Counted from the stretch's first letter, positions 34,433-43,939 are shown. The stretch: DNA of 64,000 bases from Laedolimicola sp934402125 (GCF_052065835.1 NZ_JBQHTG010000003.1:310001-374000), one strand, 5' to 3'. Notes: generated by a model from the letters alone, not told the origin. Program-made: numbers and translations.

Positions 34433-34468
34433 ATAGGATACTATATAGGGCGCTATATAGCGTCCTAT
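34433..34468 (+). promoter_or_regulatory. MarR operator: nested palindrome
   Basis: ATAGGA (34433-34438) and TCCTAT (34463-34468) are complementary ends. CTATATAG occurs twice inside, and CGCTATATAGCG (34451-34462) is a perfect 12-base palindrome. Its position immediately after the -10 box and before marR predicts autorepression. Confidence 0.75.
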
Positions 34469-34504
34469 TTATATTTTGCAAAAACGAAGAAGGAGGATCA
34501 ACCA

Positions 34505-35002
34505 ATGAGGAGGGGGCCCAGCCCAATCAGCAAGCGGATTCGGATTATCAACAACAAGTTCCGCGAGCTGTGGGATAAAAATCTTCTGAAATACAACCTG
34601 ACCGGCATGCAGATGGAGATACTCTGCTACCTGAAATGCAATCCGGACAAGGAAATCCACCAGAGGGAGATCGAGTACTGGTTTCAGTTGAAAAACCCGA
34701 CGGTGACCGGAATCCTGAACCGGCTGGAGGAAAAAGGCTATATCGCCAGGCGGCGCAATCCGGCTGACGGCAGATACCGGATCATTGAAGTGACGGAAAA
34801 AGGCAATCGGGTCATGGAGGATATGGGAGAGGGAGCCAGAAATCTGGACGAACGAATCTACGCCTGTATGACGGACGAGGAACAGGCAAAGCTTCTGGAG
34901 CTTCTGGATCGGATCCTGGCGACTATGACGGAAAATGATGGAACAGAAGAACAGTTAGAGCAGCATAGAGAAAGAATCACACAAGGAGGGCACACATGCT
35001 GA
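34505..35002 (+). CDS. MarR family transcriptional regulator
   Basis: 165 aa with the winged-helix core: LKYNLTGMQMEILCYLKCNPDKEIHQREIEYWFQLKNPTVTGILNRLEEKGYIARRRNPADGRYRIIEVTEKG. The DxR wing motif (ADGRYR) is present. It is the first gene of a unit with two ABC half-transporters, and its stop overlaps the next start by seven bases. Known homologues repress such exporters until a drug or metabolite binds. A strong AAGGAGG precedes the ATG. Confidence 0.93.
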   Translation: MRRGPSPISKRIRIINNKFRELWDKNLLKYNLTGMQMEILCYLKCNPDKEIHQREIEYWFQLKNPTVTGILNRLEEKGYIARRRNPADGRYRIIEVTEKGNRVMEDMGEGARNLDERIYACMTDEEQAKLLELLDRILATMTENDGTEEQLEQHRERITQGGHTC

Positions 35003-36741
35003 AGACATTAAAGGCCTATATAGGCGAGTACAAAAAGACGGCCATCTCAGCGCCGATTTTTATTGTCTTCGAGGTTATCTTTGAGATGATCATTCCGCTT
35101 CTGATGGCGGCTATCATCGACAACGGACTTGAGACAGGCAACATGAAATATGTAGTCACGATGGGACTGGTGATGCTTCTGGTATCCTTTGCGTCCCTGT
35201 TCTGTGGATCCATGGCAGCAAAGCAGGCGGCCATCGCGTCTACCGGATTTGCGAAAAATGTAAGAGAAGGAATGTACAATCATATCCAGGAATTTTCCTT
35301 CTCCAATATCGACCATTTCTCTACCGCGGGACTGGTTACGCGTCTGACCACCGATGTAACGAATGTACAGAACGCGTTCCAGATGATGATGCGTATGCTG
35401 ATGCGCGCGCCGGTCATGCTGGTTACGGCCATGACGATGACCTTTATCATCAACGCCAGACTGTCCTGTGTATATCTGGTGGCGCTGGTATTCTTAGGAA
35501 TCGTCATTGCCTTCCTGATGGGACGTGTAGGAAAATATTTCCGTGAAATGTTCGACAAATACGACGCCCTGAACGCGGATATCCAGGAAAATCTGACCGG
35601 TATCCGGGTAGTCAAGGCATACGTGCGTGAGGAGCATGAGAAGCAGAAGTTCGGCAAGGCCTCTGAGGCCGTATACCGCTGCGCGATCCGGGCCCAGAAG
35701 CTGATGGTCAGCATGATGCCTACCATGCAGTTTACGGTTTACGCCTGTATCATCGCGGTGTCCTGGCTGGGCGCCAGAACCATCGTGGCGGGCAATATGA
35801 CCACCGGTCAGCTGATGAGTCTCTTTACTTATACGATGAATATCATGATGAGCCTGATGTTCATCGCCATGGTAGCCGTTATGCTGACCATGGCCAAATC
35901 CTCCGCAGAGCGTATCTGCGAGGTCTTAAATGAAAAGAGCAGCCTGACCAATAAGGAGCAGGCTGTCACAGAGGTTCCCGATGGCTCCATTACCTTTGAT
36001 AATGTATCCTTCAGCTACCGGAACGACGAGGGGAACCTGAATCTGGATCATATCAATCTGGAAATCAAATCCGGCGAGACTGTAGGGATCCTGGGCGGCA
36101 CCGGAAGCGCCAAGTCTACGCTGGTACAGCTGATCCCAAGATTGTATGACGTAACAGGAGGAAGCGTCCGGGTAGGCGGTATCGACGTCCGGGATTATGA
36201 CCTGGATTCCCTCCGGAATCAGGTGTCCATGGTGCTTCAGAAGAACGTGCTGTTTTCCGGCACCATCAAGGAAAACCTGCGCTGGGGCGATAAGGACGCC
36301 AGCGATGAGGAGCTGATCCGCGTCTGTAAGCTGGCCTGCGCCGATGAATTTATCCAGCGCTTCCCGGAGCAGTATGACACCTGGATTGAGCAGGGCGGCA
36401 GCAATGTGTCCGGCGGACAGAAGCAGCGTCTCTGTATCGCCAGAGCCCTGTTAAAGAAGCCGAGAATCCTGATTCTGGACGATTCCACCAGCGCAGTGGA
36501 TACCCATACGGACGCCATGATCCGGAAGGCCTTCCGGGAGGAGATTCCCGATACCACCAAGATCATCATTGCCCAGCGTATCTCTTCCGTACAGGATTCG
36601 GATAAGATTATCGTGCTGGACGACGGTGCGATCAATGGTGTCGGAACCCATGCGGAATTATTGAAAAATAACGCAATCTACCGGGAAGTATACGAATCCC
36701 AGCAGAAGCCCACAGACAGCGAAGGAGGTGACGCAGAATGA
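34996..36741 (+). CDS. ABC exporter half-transporter with degenerate ATP site
   Basis: 581 aa: six membrane helices (~1-310) then an ATPase domain. Walker A is GGTGSAKST (367-375), with Ala372 where glycine normally precedes the lysine. The signature VSGGQKQR is canonical. Walker B ends LILDDST, so the catalytic glutamate is Asp496. This is the pattern of the degenerate-site half of heterodimeric exporters such as TM287/288, and the partner gene overlaps by four bases. Likely substrate: a drug, peptide or lipid; the sequence does not say which. Regulated by the MarR protein in front. Confidence 0.92.
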   Translation: MLKTLKAYIGEYKKTAISAPIFIVFEVIFEMIIPLLMAAIIDNGLETGNMKYVVTMGLVMLLVSFASLFCGSMAAKQAAIASTGFAKNVREGMYNHIQEFSFSNIDHFSTAGLVTRLTTDVTNVQNAFQMMMRMLMRAPVMLVTAMTMTFIINARLSCVYLVALVFLGIVIAFLMGRVGKYFREMFDKYDALNADIQENLTGIRVVKAYVREEHEKQKFGKASEAVYRCAIRAQKLMVSMMPTMQFTVYACIIAVSWLGARTIVAGNMTTGQLMSLFTYTMNIMMSLMFIAMVAVMLTMAKSSAERICEVLNEKSSLTNKEQAVTEVPDGSITFDNVSFSYRNDEGNLNLDHINLEIKSGETVGILGGTGSAKSTLVQLIPRLYDVTGGSVRVGGIDVRDYDLDSLRNQVSMVLQKNVLFSGTIKENLRWGDKDASDEELIRVCKLACADEFIQRFPEQYDTWIEQGGSNVSGGQKQRLCIARALLKKPRILILDDSTSAVDTHTDAMIRKAFREEIPDTTKIIIAQRISSVQDSDKIIVLDDGAINGVGTHAELLKNNAIYREVYESQQKPTDSEGGDAE

Positions 36742-38657
36742 GCAACAGCAAAAGACCGGGAGGTCCCGGAGGACCCAGAGGCATGAGAAAAGGCCCCAAG
36801 GCGAAAAACCCCATGAAGACGCTGAAGCGGATCTTTGCGATCATCGTAAAGGGCTATCCGATTCAGTGTGTACTGGTTATCATCGGTATCGTAGTCGGAG
36901 TACTGGCCAACGTATACGGCAGCTTATTCCTGCAGTCCCTGATCGATGACTATATTACACCCCTGGTGGGAAGCTCCGCGCCGGATTTCACGCCGCTTTT
37001 GAAGGCACTGGCCACCATGGCAGTGATTTATCTGGTGGGCGTAGTCTCCAACTACATGTACAACCGCCTGATGATTTACATTTCCGAGGGCAGTCTGAAA
37101 AAAGTAAGGGACGGCCTGTTCGACCACATGGAGACCCTGGCGATTCCGTATTTTGACACCCATACCCACGGAGACCTGATGAGTATCTATACCAATGATA
37201 CAGATACCCTGCGGCAGATGATCAGTCAGAGTATCCCGCAGCTATTGTCCTCTGCCATTACCATCGTCAGCGTCTTCGCGTCTATGATATACCTAAGCCC
37301 GATTCTGACCCTGATGATCATTGCGATGGTATTCGTCATGACAAATGTTATCAAGAAAATCGGCGGCCAGTCCGGCCGGTACTTCATGGCGCAGCAGCAG
37401 GATCTGGGTAAAGTCAACGGCTACATCGAGGAAATGATGGACGGCCAGAAGGTGGTAAAGGTCTTCTGCCATGAGGAAGAAGCCAAGGCAAAATTCAAGG
37501 AGCTGAACGACAAGCTCTTCGACAGCGCCAGCAACGCGAACGTCTATGCTAATGTGCTGATGCCGATAATGGGAAATATTGGAAACATCAATTATGTGCT
37601 GACCACCATTGTAGGATCTCTGCTGGCCATCGGCGGGATCGGCGGCCTGACTCTGGGCGGTCTTGCATCCTTCCTGCAGCTGACAAGAAGCTTCAATCAG
37701 CCGATTGCGCAGATTGCCCAGCAGTTCAACTCTATCATTATGGCCCTGGCAGGCGCGGAGCGAATCTTCAACCTGATGGATGAACCCTCTGAGCAGGACG
37801 GCGGTTATGTAACCCTGGTCAATGCCCGCTATGAGGGTGATAAGCTGGTAGAGGTGCCGGAGCGTACCGGTATCTGGGCCTGGAAGCATCCTCATCATGA
37901 CGGTACCATCACATACACGGAGCTGAAGGGCGACGTAGTCATGGACGGGGTAGACTTCGGTTATACACCGGAAAAAACCGTACTTCACGACATTAAGCTC
38001 TACGCGAAGCCCGGACAGAAGGTGGCCTTTGTAGGCGCTACCGGAGCCGGAAAAACGACCATTACCAACCTGATTAACCGATTTTACGATATTCAGGACG
38101 GAAAGATCCGTTACGACGGTATCAACATCAATAAGATTAAGAAGCAGGATCTGCGCCGTTCCCTGGGTATGGTACTTCAGGACAGCCACCTGTTCACCGG
38201 CACCGTAGCCGACAATATCCGGTACGGCAAGCTGGACGCCACCGACAGCGAAGTCAAGGGCGCAGCCATGCTGGCAGGAGCAGACAGCTTTATCAGGCAT
38301 CTGCCCCAGGGCTATGATACCATGCTCACCGGAGACGGCGGCAACCTGTCCCAGGGACAGCGTCAGCTTCTGACGATAGCCCGGGCAGCCATTGCAGATC
38401 CGCCCGTTCTGATTCTGGACGAGGCGACCTCCAGTATCGATACCCGTACAGAGGCCATCGTACAGCGGGGTATGGACAGCCTGATGGAAGGCCGTACCGT
38501 ATTTGTCATTGCCCATCGTCTGTCTACGGTCCAGAATTCTGACGTCATCATGGTGCTGGATCAGGGCCGGATTATCGAGCGGGGCAGCCACGAGGAGCTG
38601 ATTGCCCAGAAGGGTAAATATTATCAGCTCTATACCGGAGCCTTTGAGTTGTCATAA
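36738..38657 (+). CDS. ABC exporter half-transporter with catalytic ATP site
   Basis: 639 aa. A basic, Gly/Pro-rich N-terminus (~1-35) is followed by six helices and the ATPase domain. Walker A is GATGAGKTT (Lys439) and Walker B is LILDEATSSID, with the true catalytic Glu562. The signature reads LSQGQRQ rather than LSGGQ. A weak signature here pairs with the weak Walker site of the partner, as known heterodimeric exporters do. A ~25-residue insertion before the ATPase domain (GIWAWKHPHHDGTITYTE) is common in this subfamily. It overlaps its partner through ATGA. Confidence 0.93.
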   Translation: MSNSKRPGGPGGPRGMRKGPKAKNPMKTLKRIFAIIVKGYPIQCVLVIIGIVVGVLANVYGSLFLQSLIDDYITPLVGSSAPDFTPLLKALATMAVIYLVGVVSNYMYNRLMIYISEGSLKKVRDGLFDHMETLAIPYFDTHTHGDLMSIYTNDTDTLRQMISQSIPQLLSSAITIVSVFASMIYLSPILTLMIIAMVFVMTNVIKKIGGQSGRYFMAQQQDLGKVNGYIEEMMDGQKVVKVFCHEEEAKAKFKELNDKLFDSASNANVYANVLMPIMGNIGNINYVLTTIVGSLLAIGGIGGLTLGGLASFLQLTRSFNQPIAQIAQQFNSIIMALAGAERIFNLMDEPSEQDGGYVTLVNARYEGDKLVEVPERTGIWAWKHPHHDGTITYTELKGDVVMDGVDFGYTPEKTVLHDIKLYAKPGQKVAFVGATGAGKTTITNLINRFYDIQDGKIRYDGININKIKKQDLRRSLGMVLQDSHLFTGTVADNIRYGKLDATDSEVKGAAMLAGADSFIRHLPQGYDTMLTGDGGNLSQGQRQLLTIARAAIADPPVLILDEATSSIDTRTEAIVQRGMDSLMEGRTVFVIAHRLSTVQNSDVIMVLDQGRIIERGSHEELIAQKGKYYQLYTGAFELS

Positions 38658-38667
38658 AGGAGAATGT

Positions 38668-39063
38668 ATGCGAGAGAAATTAAGACGTTTTATGCAGGGA
38701 CGCTACGGTGCCGACCAGCTGTCCCGGTTTCTGACTGCCATCGGCCTGGTTCTGATTATTCTGAACCTGTTTGTCCACAGCAATGCGATCGTCTATCTGG
38801 TAATGGCTCTGCTTGTTTACTGCTATTACCGGATGTTTTCCAGGGATTATAACCGCCGTTACGCGGAAAATCAGAAATTCCTGACCTGGCAGAACAAAAT
38901 AAAATACAAAGTAAATAACTGGAAAAGAAACCTGGCCGACCGAAAAACCCACCATATCTACAAGTGTCCCAACTGTGGTCAAAAGATCCGTGTTCCCAGG
39001 GGCAAAGGAAGAATTGTGGTAACTTGCCCCAAATGCCGGACGGAATTCCAGAAGAGAAGTTAA
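38668..39063 (+). CDS. Small membrane protein with C-terminal zinc ribbon
   Basis: 131 aa from the ATG at 38668; an earlier in-frame ATG lies inside the ABC gene, while AAAGGAG lies six bases before this one. Two membrane helices (~20-55) are followed by a basic stretch and a zinc ribbon, CPNCGQ...CPKCRTEF, with four cysteines. It follows the ABC exporter by 10 bases and probably shares its transcript. The function is unknown; proteins of this shape are common in Lachnospiraceae. Confidence 0.82.
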   Translation: MREKLRRFMQGRYGADQLSRFLTAIGLVLIILNLFVHSNAIVYLVMALLVYCYYRMFSRDYNRRYAENQKFLTWQNKIKYKVNNWKRNLADRKTHHIYKCPNCGQKIRVPRGKGRIVVTCPKCRTEFQKRS

Positions 39064-39167
39064 AGTGGAAAAATAACATTTCCCTGTGTATAAAAACAAC
39101 AGGAACCGCTCATAATGTGGATAGAAACGGATACCGTCCAGCGACGGCAGAAAGGAGATTCTATATT

Positions 39168-39530
39168 ATGAAGAGGTTCAGAAAATACACAGCAGGACTG
39201 TTGTTGCTTGTACTGGTCCTGGGCGTAAGCGCCTGTGGCAATTCCGACAACAACGGAGGCACCGGAAATGGAACAACACCGGGGACAGAGAATACCACGG
39301 ATAAAAATCCTGGCACCAATGAAACCACAAAGCCCGGCAGCAACAGCACCGGAAATGACGGAAACATTGTGGACGACGCAGTGGACGGAGCCGGAGACGC
39401 CATAGAGGACGTGGGCGACGGTATCATGAACGGCGTGGACGATGTGGTGGACGGCACAGAAAATGTGGTGGACGATATGACCGGCACCACCAACCAGACC
39501 AACAGCAATACCGGACAGATGGCCCGGTAG
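39168..39530 (+). CDS. Small lipoprotein with low-complexity Asn/Thr/Asp-rich body
   Basis: 120 aa from the ATG at 39168, with GAAAGGAG seven bases upstream. The signal peptide ends in the lipobox LGVSAC, so Cys23 should be lipidated. After it comes an Asn/Gly/Thr-rich stretch, then an acidic repeat (DDAVDGAGDAIEDVGDG) with a period of about eight residues that looks like an amphipathic helix. There is no known domain. An unstructured surface spacer protein is possible. Confidence 0.78.
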   Translation: MKRFRKYTAGLLLLVLVLGVSACGNSDNNGGTGNGTTPGTENTTDKNPGTNETTKPGSNSTGNDGNIVDDAVDGAGDAIEDVGDGIMNGVDDVVDGTENVVDDMTGTTNQTNSNTGQMAR

Positions 39531-39550
39531 AAAATACACTTAAATCAGAA

Positions 39551-39588
39551 TGCCCTGCAGATCGAGATGGATTTGCAGGGCAATTTTA
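39551..39588 (+). terminator. Terminator after the small lipoprotein gene
   Basis: Stem TGCCCTGCA (39551-39559) with TGCAGGGCA (39574-39582) and a T-rich tail (ATTTTAT). Confidence 0.75.
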
Positions 39589-39632
39589 TGGGAAAACCCG
39601 GTTTGACGGTGAGATTCTTTGAGATTCCCGTC

Positions 39633-39661
39633 TTGCAGACCAGGCCAAAATGCGCTATACT
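39633..39661 (+). promoter_or_regulatory. asnS promoter
   Basis: TTGCAG (39633-39638), 17-base spacer, TATACT (39656-39661), about 67 bases before the asnS start. No T-box motif was seen in the leader. Confidence 0.7.
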
Positions 39662-39728
39662 ATAAGCTAAATCGGCGCGCGGGAAAGGCGCCGGAAGCAA
39701 GAGAAAGAAAAGGATAGGGATAAAGAAC

Positions 39729-41120
39729 ATGAAGTGCATTACTGTAAAAGAATTATATCGCAACACCGAAAGTTATCTGGATAAGGAAATCACCGTAGCG
39801 GGCTGGATCCGCAGTAACCGTGGATCCAAGGCCTTCGGCTTCCTGGTTATGGGAGACGGAAGCTGCTTCCAGACACTGCAGATCGTATACCATGATAACA
39901 TGGAGAATTTTAAAGAGGTTTCCAAGCTGAACGTGGGCGCGGCTGTGATTGTAAAGGGAACTCTGGTTGCTACACCGGAGGCAAAGCAGCCCTTCGAGAT
40001 TCAGGCAGAAGAGGTTGTGGTAGAGGGCGATTCCGCGCCGGATTATCCGCTGCAGAAGAAGCGCCACTCCTTCGAGTATCTGAGAACCATTCCCCATCTG
40101 CGCGCCAGAACCAATACCTTCCAGGCTGTATTCCGGGTTCGCTCCCTGATTGCCTACGCGATTCATCAGTTCTTCCAGGAGAGAGGCTTTGTATATGTAC
40201 ATACGCCGCTGATTACCGGAAGCGACTGCGAGGGCGCAGGCGAGATGTTCCAGGTGACGACATTGGATCTGAACAATGTACCGAAGACCGAAGAGGGACA
40301 GATCGATTACAGTCAGGACTTCTTCGGAAAAGAGACGAATCTGACCGTAAGCGGACAGCTGAACGGCGAGACCTACGCTATGGCGTTCCGTGACATCTAT
40401 ACCTTTGGACCGACCTTCCGCGCGGAGAATTCCAATACCACCCGTCATGCGGCTGAGTTCTGGATGATCGAGCCGGAGATGGCCTTTGCGGATTTGGAAG
40501 ACAATATGGAAGTAGCCGAGGCGATGCTGAAATACGTCATCAGCTACGTGCTGGAGAACGCTCCGGAGGAGATGAATTTCTTCAATCAGTTTGTGGACAA
40601 GGGACTTCTGGACAGACTGCACGGCGTGCTGAACTCCGAGTTCGGCCATGTGACCTACACCGAGGCCATTGAGATTCTGGAGAAGAACAACGACAACTTT
40701 GATTATAAGGTAAGCTGGGGTTGTGATCTGCAGACCGAGCATGAGCGTTATCTGACCGAGCAGGTCTTCAAGCGCCCGATTTTCGTAACAGATTATCCGA
40801 AGGACATCAAGGCCTTCTATATGAAGCTGAACGAGGACGGCAAGACCGTAGCCGCTATGGACTGTCTGGTACCGGGTATCGGTGAGATCATCGGCGGAAG
40901 CCAGAGAGAGGACGACCTGAAGAAGCTGACCGATCGTATGCAGGAGCTGGGTCTGAAGGAAGAGGATTACGGTTTCTACCTTGACCTGCGGAAATACGGC
41001 TCTGTTCGTCATTCCGGCTTTGGACTGGGCTTCGAGCGCTGCGTGATGTATCTGACCGGTATGGGCAATATCCGTGACGTGATTCCGTTCCCGAGAACCG
41101 TAAATAACTGCGAGCTGTAA
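39729..41120 (+). CDS. asnS: Asparaginyl-tRNA synthetase
   Basis: 463 aa, normal length. The N-terminal OB-fold anticodon-binding domain (GWIRSNRGSKAFGFLVMGDGS) is followed by a class II core. Motif 2 is TFGPTFRAENSNTTRHAAEFWMIEPEMAF and motif 3 is FGLGFERCVMYLTGMGNIRDVIPFPR. The NTTRH and RDVIPFPR phrases separate it from aspartyl enzymes. It charges tRNA-Asn in the cytoplasm. It is a single gene between its own promoter and terminator. Confidence 0.98.
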   Translation: MKCITVKELYRNTESYLDKEITVAGWIRSNRGSKAFGFLVMGDGSCFQTLQIVYHDNMENFKEVSKLNVGAAVIVKGTLVATPEAKQPFEIQAEEVVVEGDSAPDYPLQKKRHSFEYLRTIPHLRARTNTFQAVFRVRSLIAYAIHQFFQERGFVYVHTPLITGSDCEGAGEMFQVTTLDLNNVPKTEEGQIDYSQDFFGKETNLTVSGQLNGETYAMAFRDIYTFGPTFRAENSNTTRHAAEFWMIEPEMAFADLEDNMEVAEAMLKYVISYVLENAPEEMNFFNQFVDKGLLDRLHGVLNSEFGHVTYTEAIEILEKNNDNFDYKVSWGCDLQTEHERYLTEQVFKRPIFVTDYPKDIKAFYMKLNEDGKTVAAMDCLVPGIGEIIGGSQREDDLKKLTDRMQELGLKEEDYGFYLDLRKYGSVRHSGFGLGFERCVMYLTGMGNIRDVIPFPRTVNNCEL

Positions 41121-41143
41121 GATTGCAGTTTACAGAAAATTCC

Positions 41144-41189
41144 AAATATCTGTATCATTCCCCCAGGGGGCGTGGTACAGATATTTTTT
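41144..41189 (+). terminator. asnS terminator
   Basis: AAATATCTGTA on the left pairs with TACAGATATTT on the right, with an inner CCCCC/GGGGG pair, and a T run ends at ~41189. Confidence 0.85.
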
Positions 41190-41222
41190 GTGGTCTTTAT
41201 AAAGCGGGGGCGGCGTGTTAAA

Positions 41223-42470
41223 ATGATAGACAAGAAGAAAGGCGAAAGGAAGCGGAGCGGGGATATGGAAAATCAGGCCGGCCAGTACACAACCGAATAC
41301 GAAATCCTTGAACTGCTGAAGCTGAAGCTTTATCAGCGGCTTCACGGCCTGGCTCCGGTGCTGGGCGCGGTGAAGTTCCGGATCGAAGAGCCGAAGCAGC
41401 CGGAACCTAATGGGGGAGTGGAACAGGAAAGCGCGGACAGGGCCTGCGCGGGCTTTCGGACTGACGGCCACGTCTTTTATCTCTCCCCGTCTCGGCTCAG
41501 GTCAGATTTCCTAAAAGACAGCGATTTCCTCTGCCGGGAGCTGCTGCACATGCTCAGCCACTGCCTCCTGGGGCATCCTTTCGAGGCCTGGCGTATAGAG
41601 CTGGAGGAGCGAAAGGCCTGGGAGTCTGACTGCGACGAAAAGGCCTGGGCGCTGACGGAAGAGCTTTTGGGAAAAGCTATCCCGGAAAAGCCCCCGGTAG
41701 ACGACCACAGCCTCTGGGGACAGAAGCCTGACGAGCGGGAAAAGGCCTTCTGGCAGGGGCAGGGGGAGAAGCTGCTTCGAAGCGGCAATCCCAGAGGAAA
41801 ACGGAAAGCGGGGACGGCGAAGCGGCACCGCACCCGGCAGCTGGTTCCGGCAGCCGGTCAGCGGGGCGATTATCGGAGTATTTTAAGAGGCCTGTCCTCC
41901 TACCGGGAAGACAGCCGCCTGAATCTGGACGAGTTTCAGTATTCCTGGTACACTTACGGACTGGAAATATATGGAAATATGCCGCTGATAGAACCGCTGG
42001 AATACAGCGAGGAACGGAAAATCGCTGACCTGGTCATTGTTATCGATACCTCCGGTTCCTGTGAAAAAGAACTGGTGCGGGTATTCCTGGAGGAGACCAG
42101 GGGAATTCTGGAGCAGGATCGCCTGTTTTTCCGAAGCTTTTGTCTGCACCTGATCCAGTGCGACAATCAGATCCAGCGGGACGACTGCATTCACAGCCGG
42201 GAAGAATTCGAAAAATATCTGGAGCACCTGGAGATCCGGGGCGGGGGCGGGACAGATTTCCGTCCGGCCTTTGAACGGATCGAGGAGCTGAGGCAGCGGG
42301 GAGAGCTGCGGGATTTACAGGGAATTCTGTATTTTACGGACGGCTGCGGCTGGTATCCGAAGAAGGAGCCGGACTATCAGGTCTGGTTTGTAATGCTGCA
42401 GAGGCATTTTGACAGTATCGATATGCCGGACTGGGTGCACAGACTGGTATTGGAGGAGAAAAGGGCATGA
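41223..42470 (+). CDS. Metallopeptidase-like plus VWA-like domain protein (DUF2201 type)
   Basis: 415 aa from the ATG at 41223. The longest frame starts inside the asnS terminator and is rejected; ATG 41265 is an alternative. The N-terminal half has a metallopeptidase-like helix (FLCRELLHMLSHCLLGHPFE) without a perfect HExxH. The linker is Arg/Lys-rich. The C-terminal half is a VWA-like fold with the MIDAS motif DTSGSC (~277) and GGGGTDFRPAF. It overlaps the MoxR-type ATPase by four bases. MoxR/VWA pairs act as chaperone-like or metal-insertion machines in known cases; the target here is unknown. Confidence 0.85.
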   Translation: MIDKKKGERKRSGDMENQAGQYTTEYEILELLKLKLYQRLHGLAPVLGAVKFRIEEPKQPEPNGGVEQESADRACAGFRTDGHVFYLSPSRLRSDFLKDSDFLCRELLHMLSHCLLGHPFEAWRIELEERKAWESDCDEKAWALTEELLGKAIPEKPPVDDHSLWGQKPDEREKAFWQGQGEKLLRSGNPRGKRKAGTAKRHRTRQLVPAAGQRGDYRSILRGLSSYREDSRLNLDEFQYSWYTYGLEIYGNMPLIEPLEYSEERKIADLVIVIDTSGSCEKELVRVFLEETRGILEQDRLFFRSFCLHLIQCDNQIQRDDCIHSREEFEKYLEHLEIRGGGGTDFRPAFERIEELRQRGELRDLQGILYFTDGCGWYPKKEPDYQVWFVMLQRHFDSIDMPDWVHRLVLEEKRA

Positions 42471-43939
42471 ATATACAGGAAGCAAAAGAAGAAATCAAAA
42501 AGACAGTCCGGGCTTACACAGCCAGAACGGCGGCGGGAACCTTCCGAATTCCGGTGCCGAGACAGCGGCCGGTGCTGCTGATTGGCCCGCCGGGTATCGG
42601 CAAGACCGCCATCATGGAGCAGATTGCCGGAGAATGCGGCGTCGGCCTGGTGTCTTACACCATGACCCACCATACCCGTCAGAGCGCCATCGGCCTGCCG
42701 GTATTGACAGAAAAGCAGTTTGCGGGAAAAGCGTATACTGTGACTTCTTATACGATGAGTGAAATCATTGCGTCGGTCTACGAGCAGATGGAAAAAACCG
42801 GATGCAGGGACGGCATTTTATTTCTGGACGAGATCAACTGTGTGTCAGAGACGTTGATGCCAGCCATGCTGCAGTTCCTCCAGTATAAGACCTTCGGAAG
42901 CCATGCGCTGCCCGAGGGCTGGGTCATCGTGGCGGCCGGTAATCCGCCTGCCTACAACCGTTCGGTGCGGGAATTCGATATGGTTATCCTGGATCGGGTG
43001 CGCTATATGAAGGTGGAACCGGATTTTCCCATCTGGAAGCATTATGCAGTGGAGCGCGGCCTGCACCCGGCGGTATTGTCCTTCCTGGAGCTGCGTCCGG
43101 AACGCTTTTATGTGATGGAGCCTGGCGAGAAGGGCTTTGTAACCGGCCGGGCCTGGGAAGATTTGTCAGAGATACTGCTGACCATGGAGGAATTGGAGCT
43201 TGGCGTTGAGGAGGCGCTGTTCGGCCAGTATCTTCAGGACGAGGACACGGCGACGGAATTTACCTTTTATTACCGTCTTTATGAAAAATGGAAGAAGGAG
43301 CTGAAGCCGGAAGAAATTCTGGCAGGAGCCGGAGCGGATAACGCAAAGCTTCCGAAGCTGCCCTTTGATGAACGGCTATGTATTGTATGGCTTCTGTTAC
43401 AGCGCATTTACACCATGGGAAGGGCGTATGAAGAGCAGCAGAAGCTGTCCGACAGTTTGCGCTTCTTTGCGGACGGCCTGGGACAGGGAACCGCAGAGCA
43501 GCTGACAGCGCTTGTGGACGAGCGCCTGGACCGTCGGAGAAAGAGCCTGGCGGTGCGAAAAGAAAACGGCCTGCTGGATGCAGGGGAAGAAGAACGGGAG
43601 CAGCGGCTTTTCAACGTGATCCGGGACTGCAGGGAGGCAGTCAGGACAGGCGGAGCTACGGACGTATTTTCGGAGAGAAGCGGGCAGGAACAGATCCGGG
43701 CAGAGCGGCAGCGGAAAGAGCTGACTGCAGCCATGAAAAATGGCGTGGCCTTCGTCTGTGAAGCCTTCAGGAAAAAGCAGGAGCTGGTGATCCTCCTGAC
43801 CGGTCTTCGGGAGCAGCCGGTCTGCAGCAGGGTATTGCAAGAGGAGCTGGGGGAGCTTTCCGGGGAGGCGGAAGACTTTCTGAATGCCGGAGGAAAAGAG
43901 GAGGAGCTTCGCCGGAAATTGACGGAACAGCAGGCGTAA
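42467..43939 (+). CDS. MoxR-family AAA+ ATPase
   Basis: 490 aa. Walker A is GPPGIGKT (40-47) and Walker B is GILFLDEINCVSETLMPAMLQFLQ, followed by sensor 1 VAAGNPPAYN. A helical lid and a long charged C-terminal region (~300-490) follow. It starts through an ATGA overlap with the VWA gene, so the two are surely co-translated. It resembles the RavA-ViaA arrangement in logic, although the order is reversed and the partner domain differs. The substrate is unknown. Confidence 0.9.
   Translation: MNIQEAKEEIKKTVRAYTARTAAGTFRIPVPRQRPVLLIGPPGIGKTAIMEQIAGECGVGLVSYTMTHHTRQSAIGLPVLTEKQFAGKAYTVTSYTMSEIIASVYEQMEKTGCRDGILFLDEINCVSETLMPAMLQFLQYKTFGSHALPEGWVIVAAGNPPAYNRSVREFDMVILDRVRYMKVEPDFPIWKHYAVERGLHPAVLSFLELRPERFYVMEPGEKGFVTGRAWEDLSEILLTMEELELGVEEALFGQYLQDEDTATEFTFYYRLYEKWKKELKPEEILAGAGADNAKLPKLPFDERLCIVWLLLQRIYTMGRAYEEQQKLSDSLRFFADGLGQGTAEQLTALVDERLDRRRKSLAVRKENGLLDAGEEEREQRLFNVIRDCREAVRTGGATDVFSERSGQEQIRAERQRKELTAAMKNGVAFVCEAFRKKQELVILLTGLREQPVCSRVLQEELGELSGEAEDFLNAGGKEEELRRKLTEQQA

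Noticed and set aside
41172..41222. Longest-frame start of the metallopeptidase/VWA gene
   Set aside because: It lies in the asnS terminator hairpin, so it cannot be a normal translation start.
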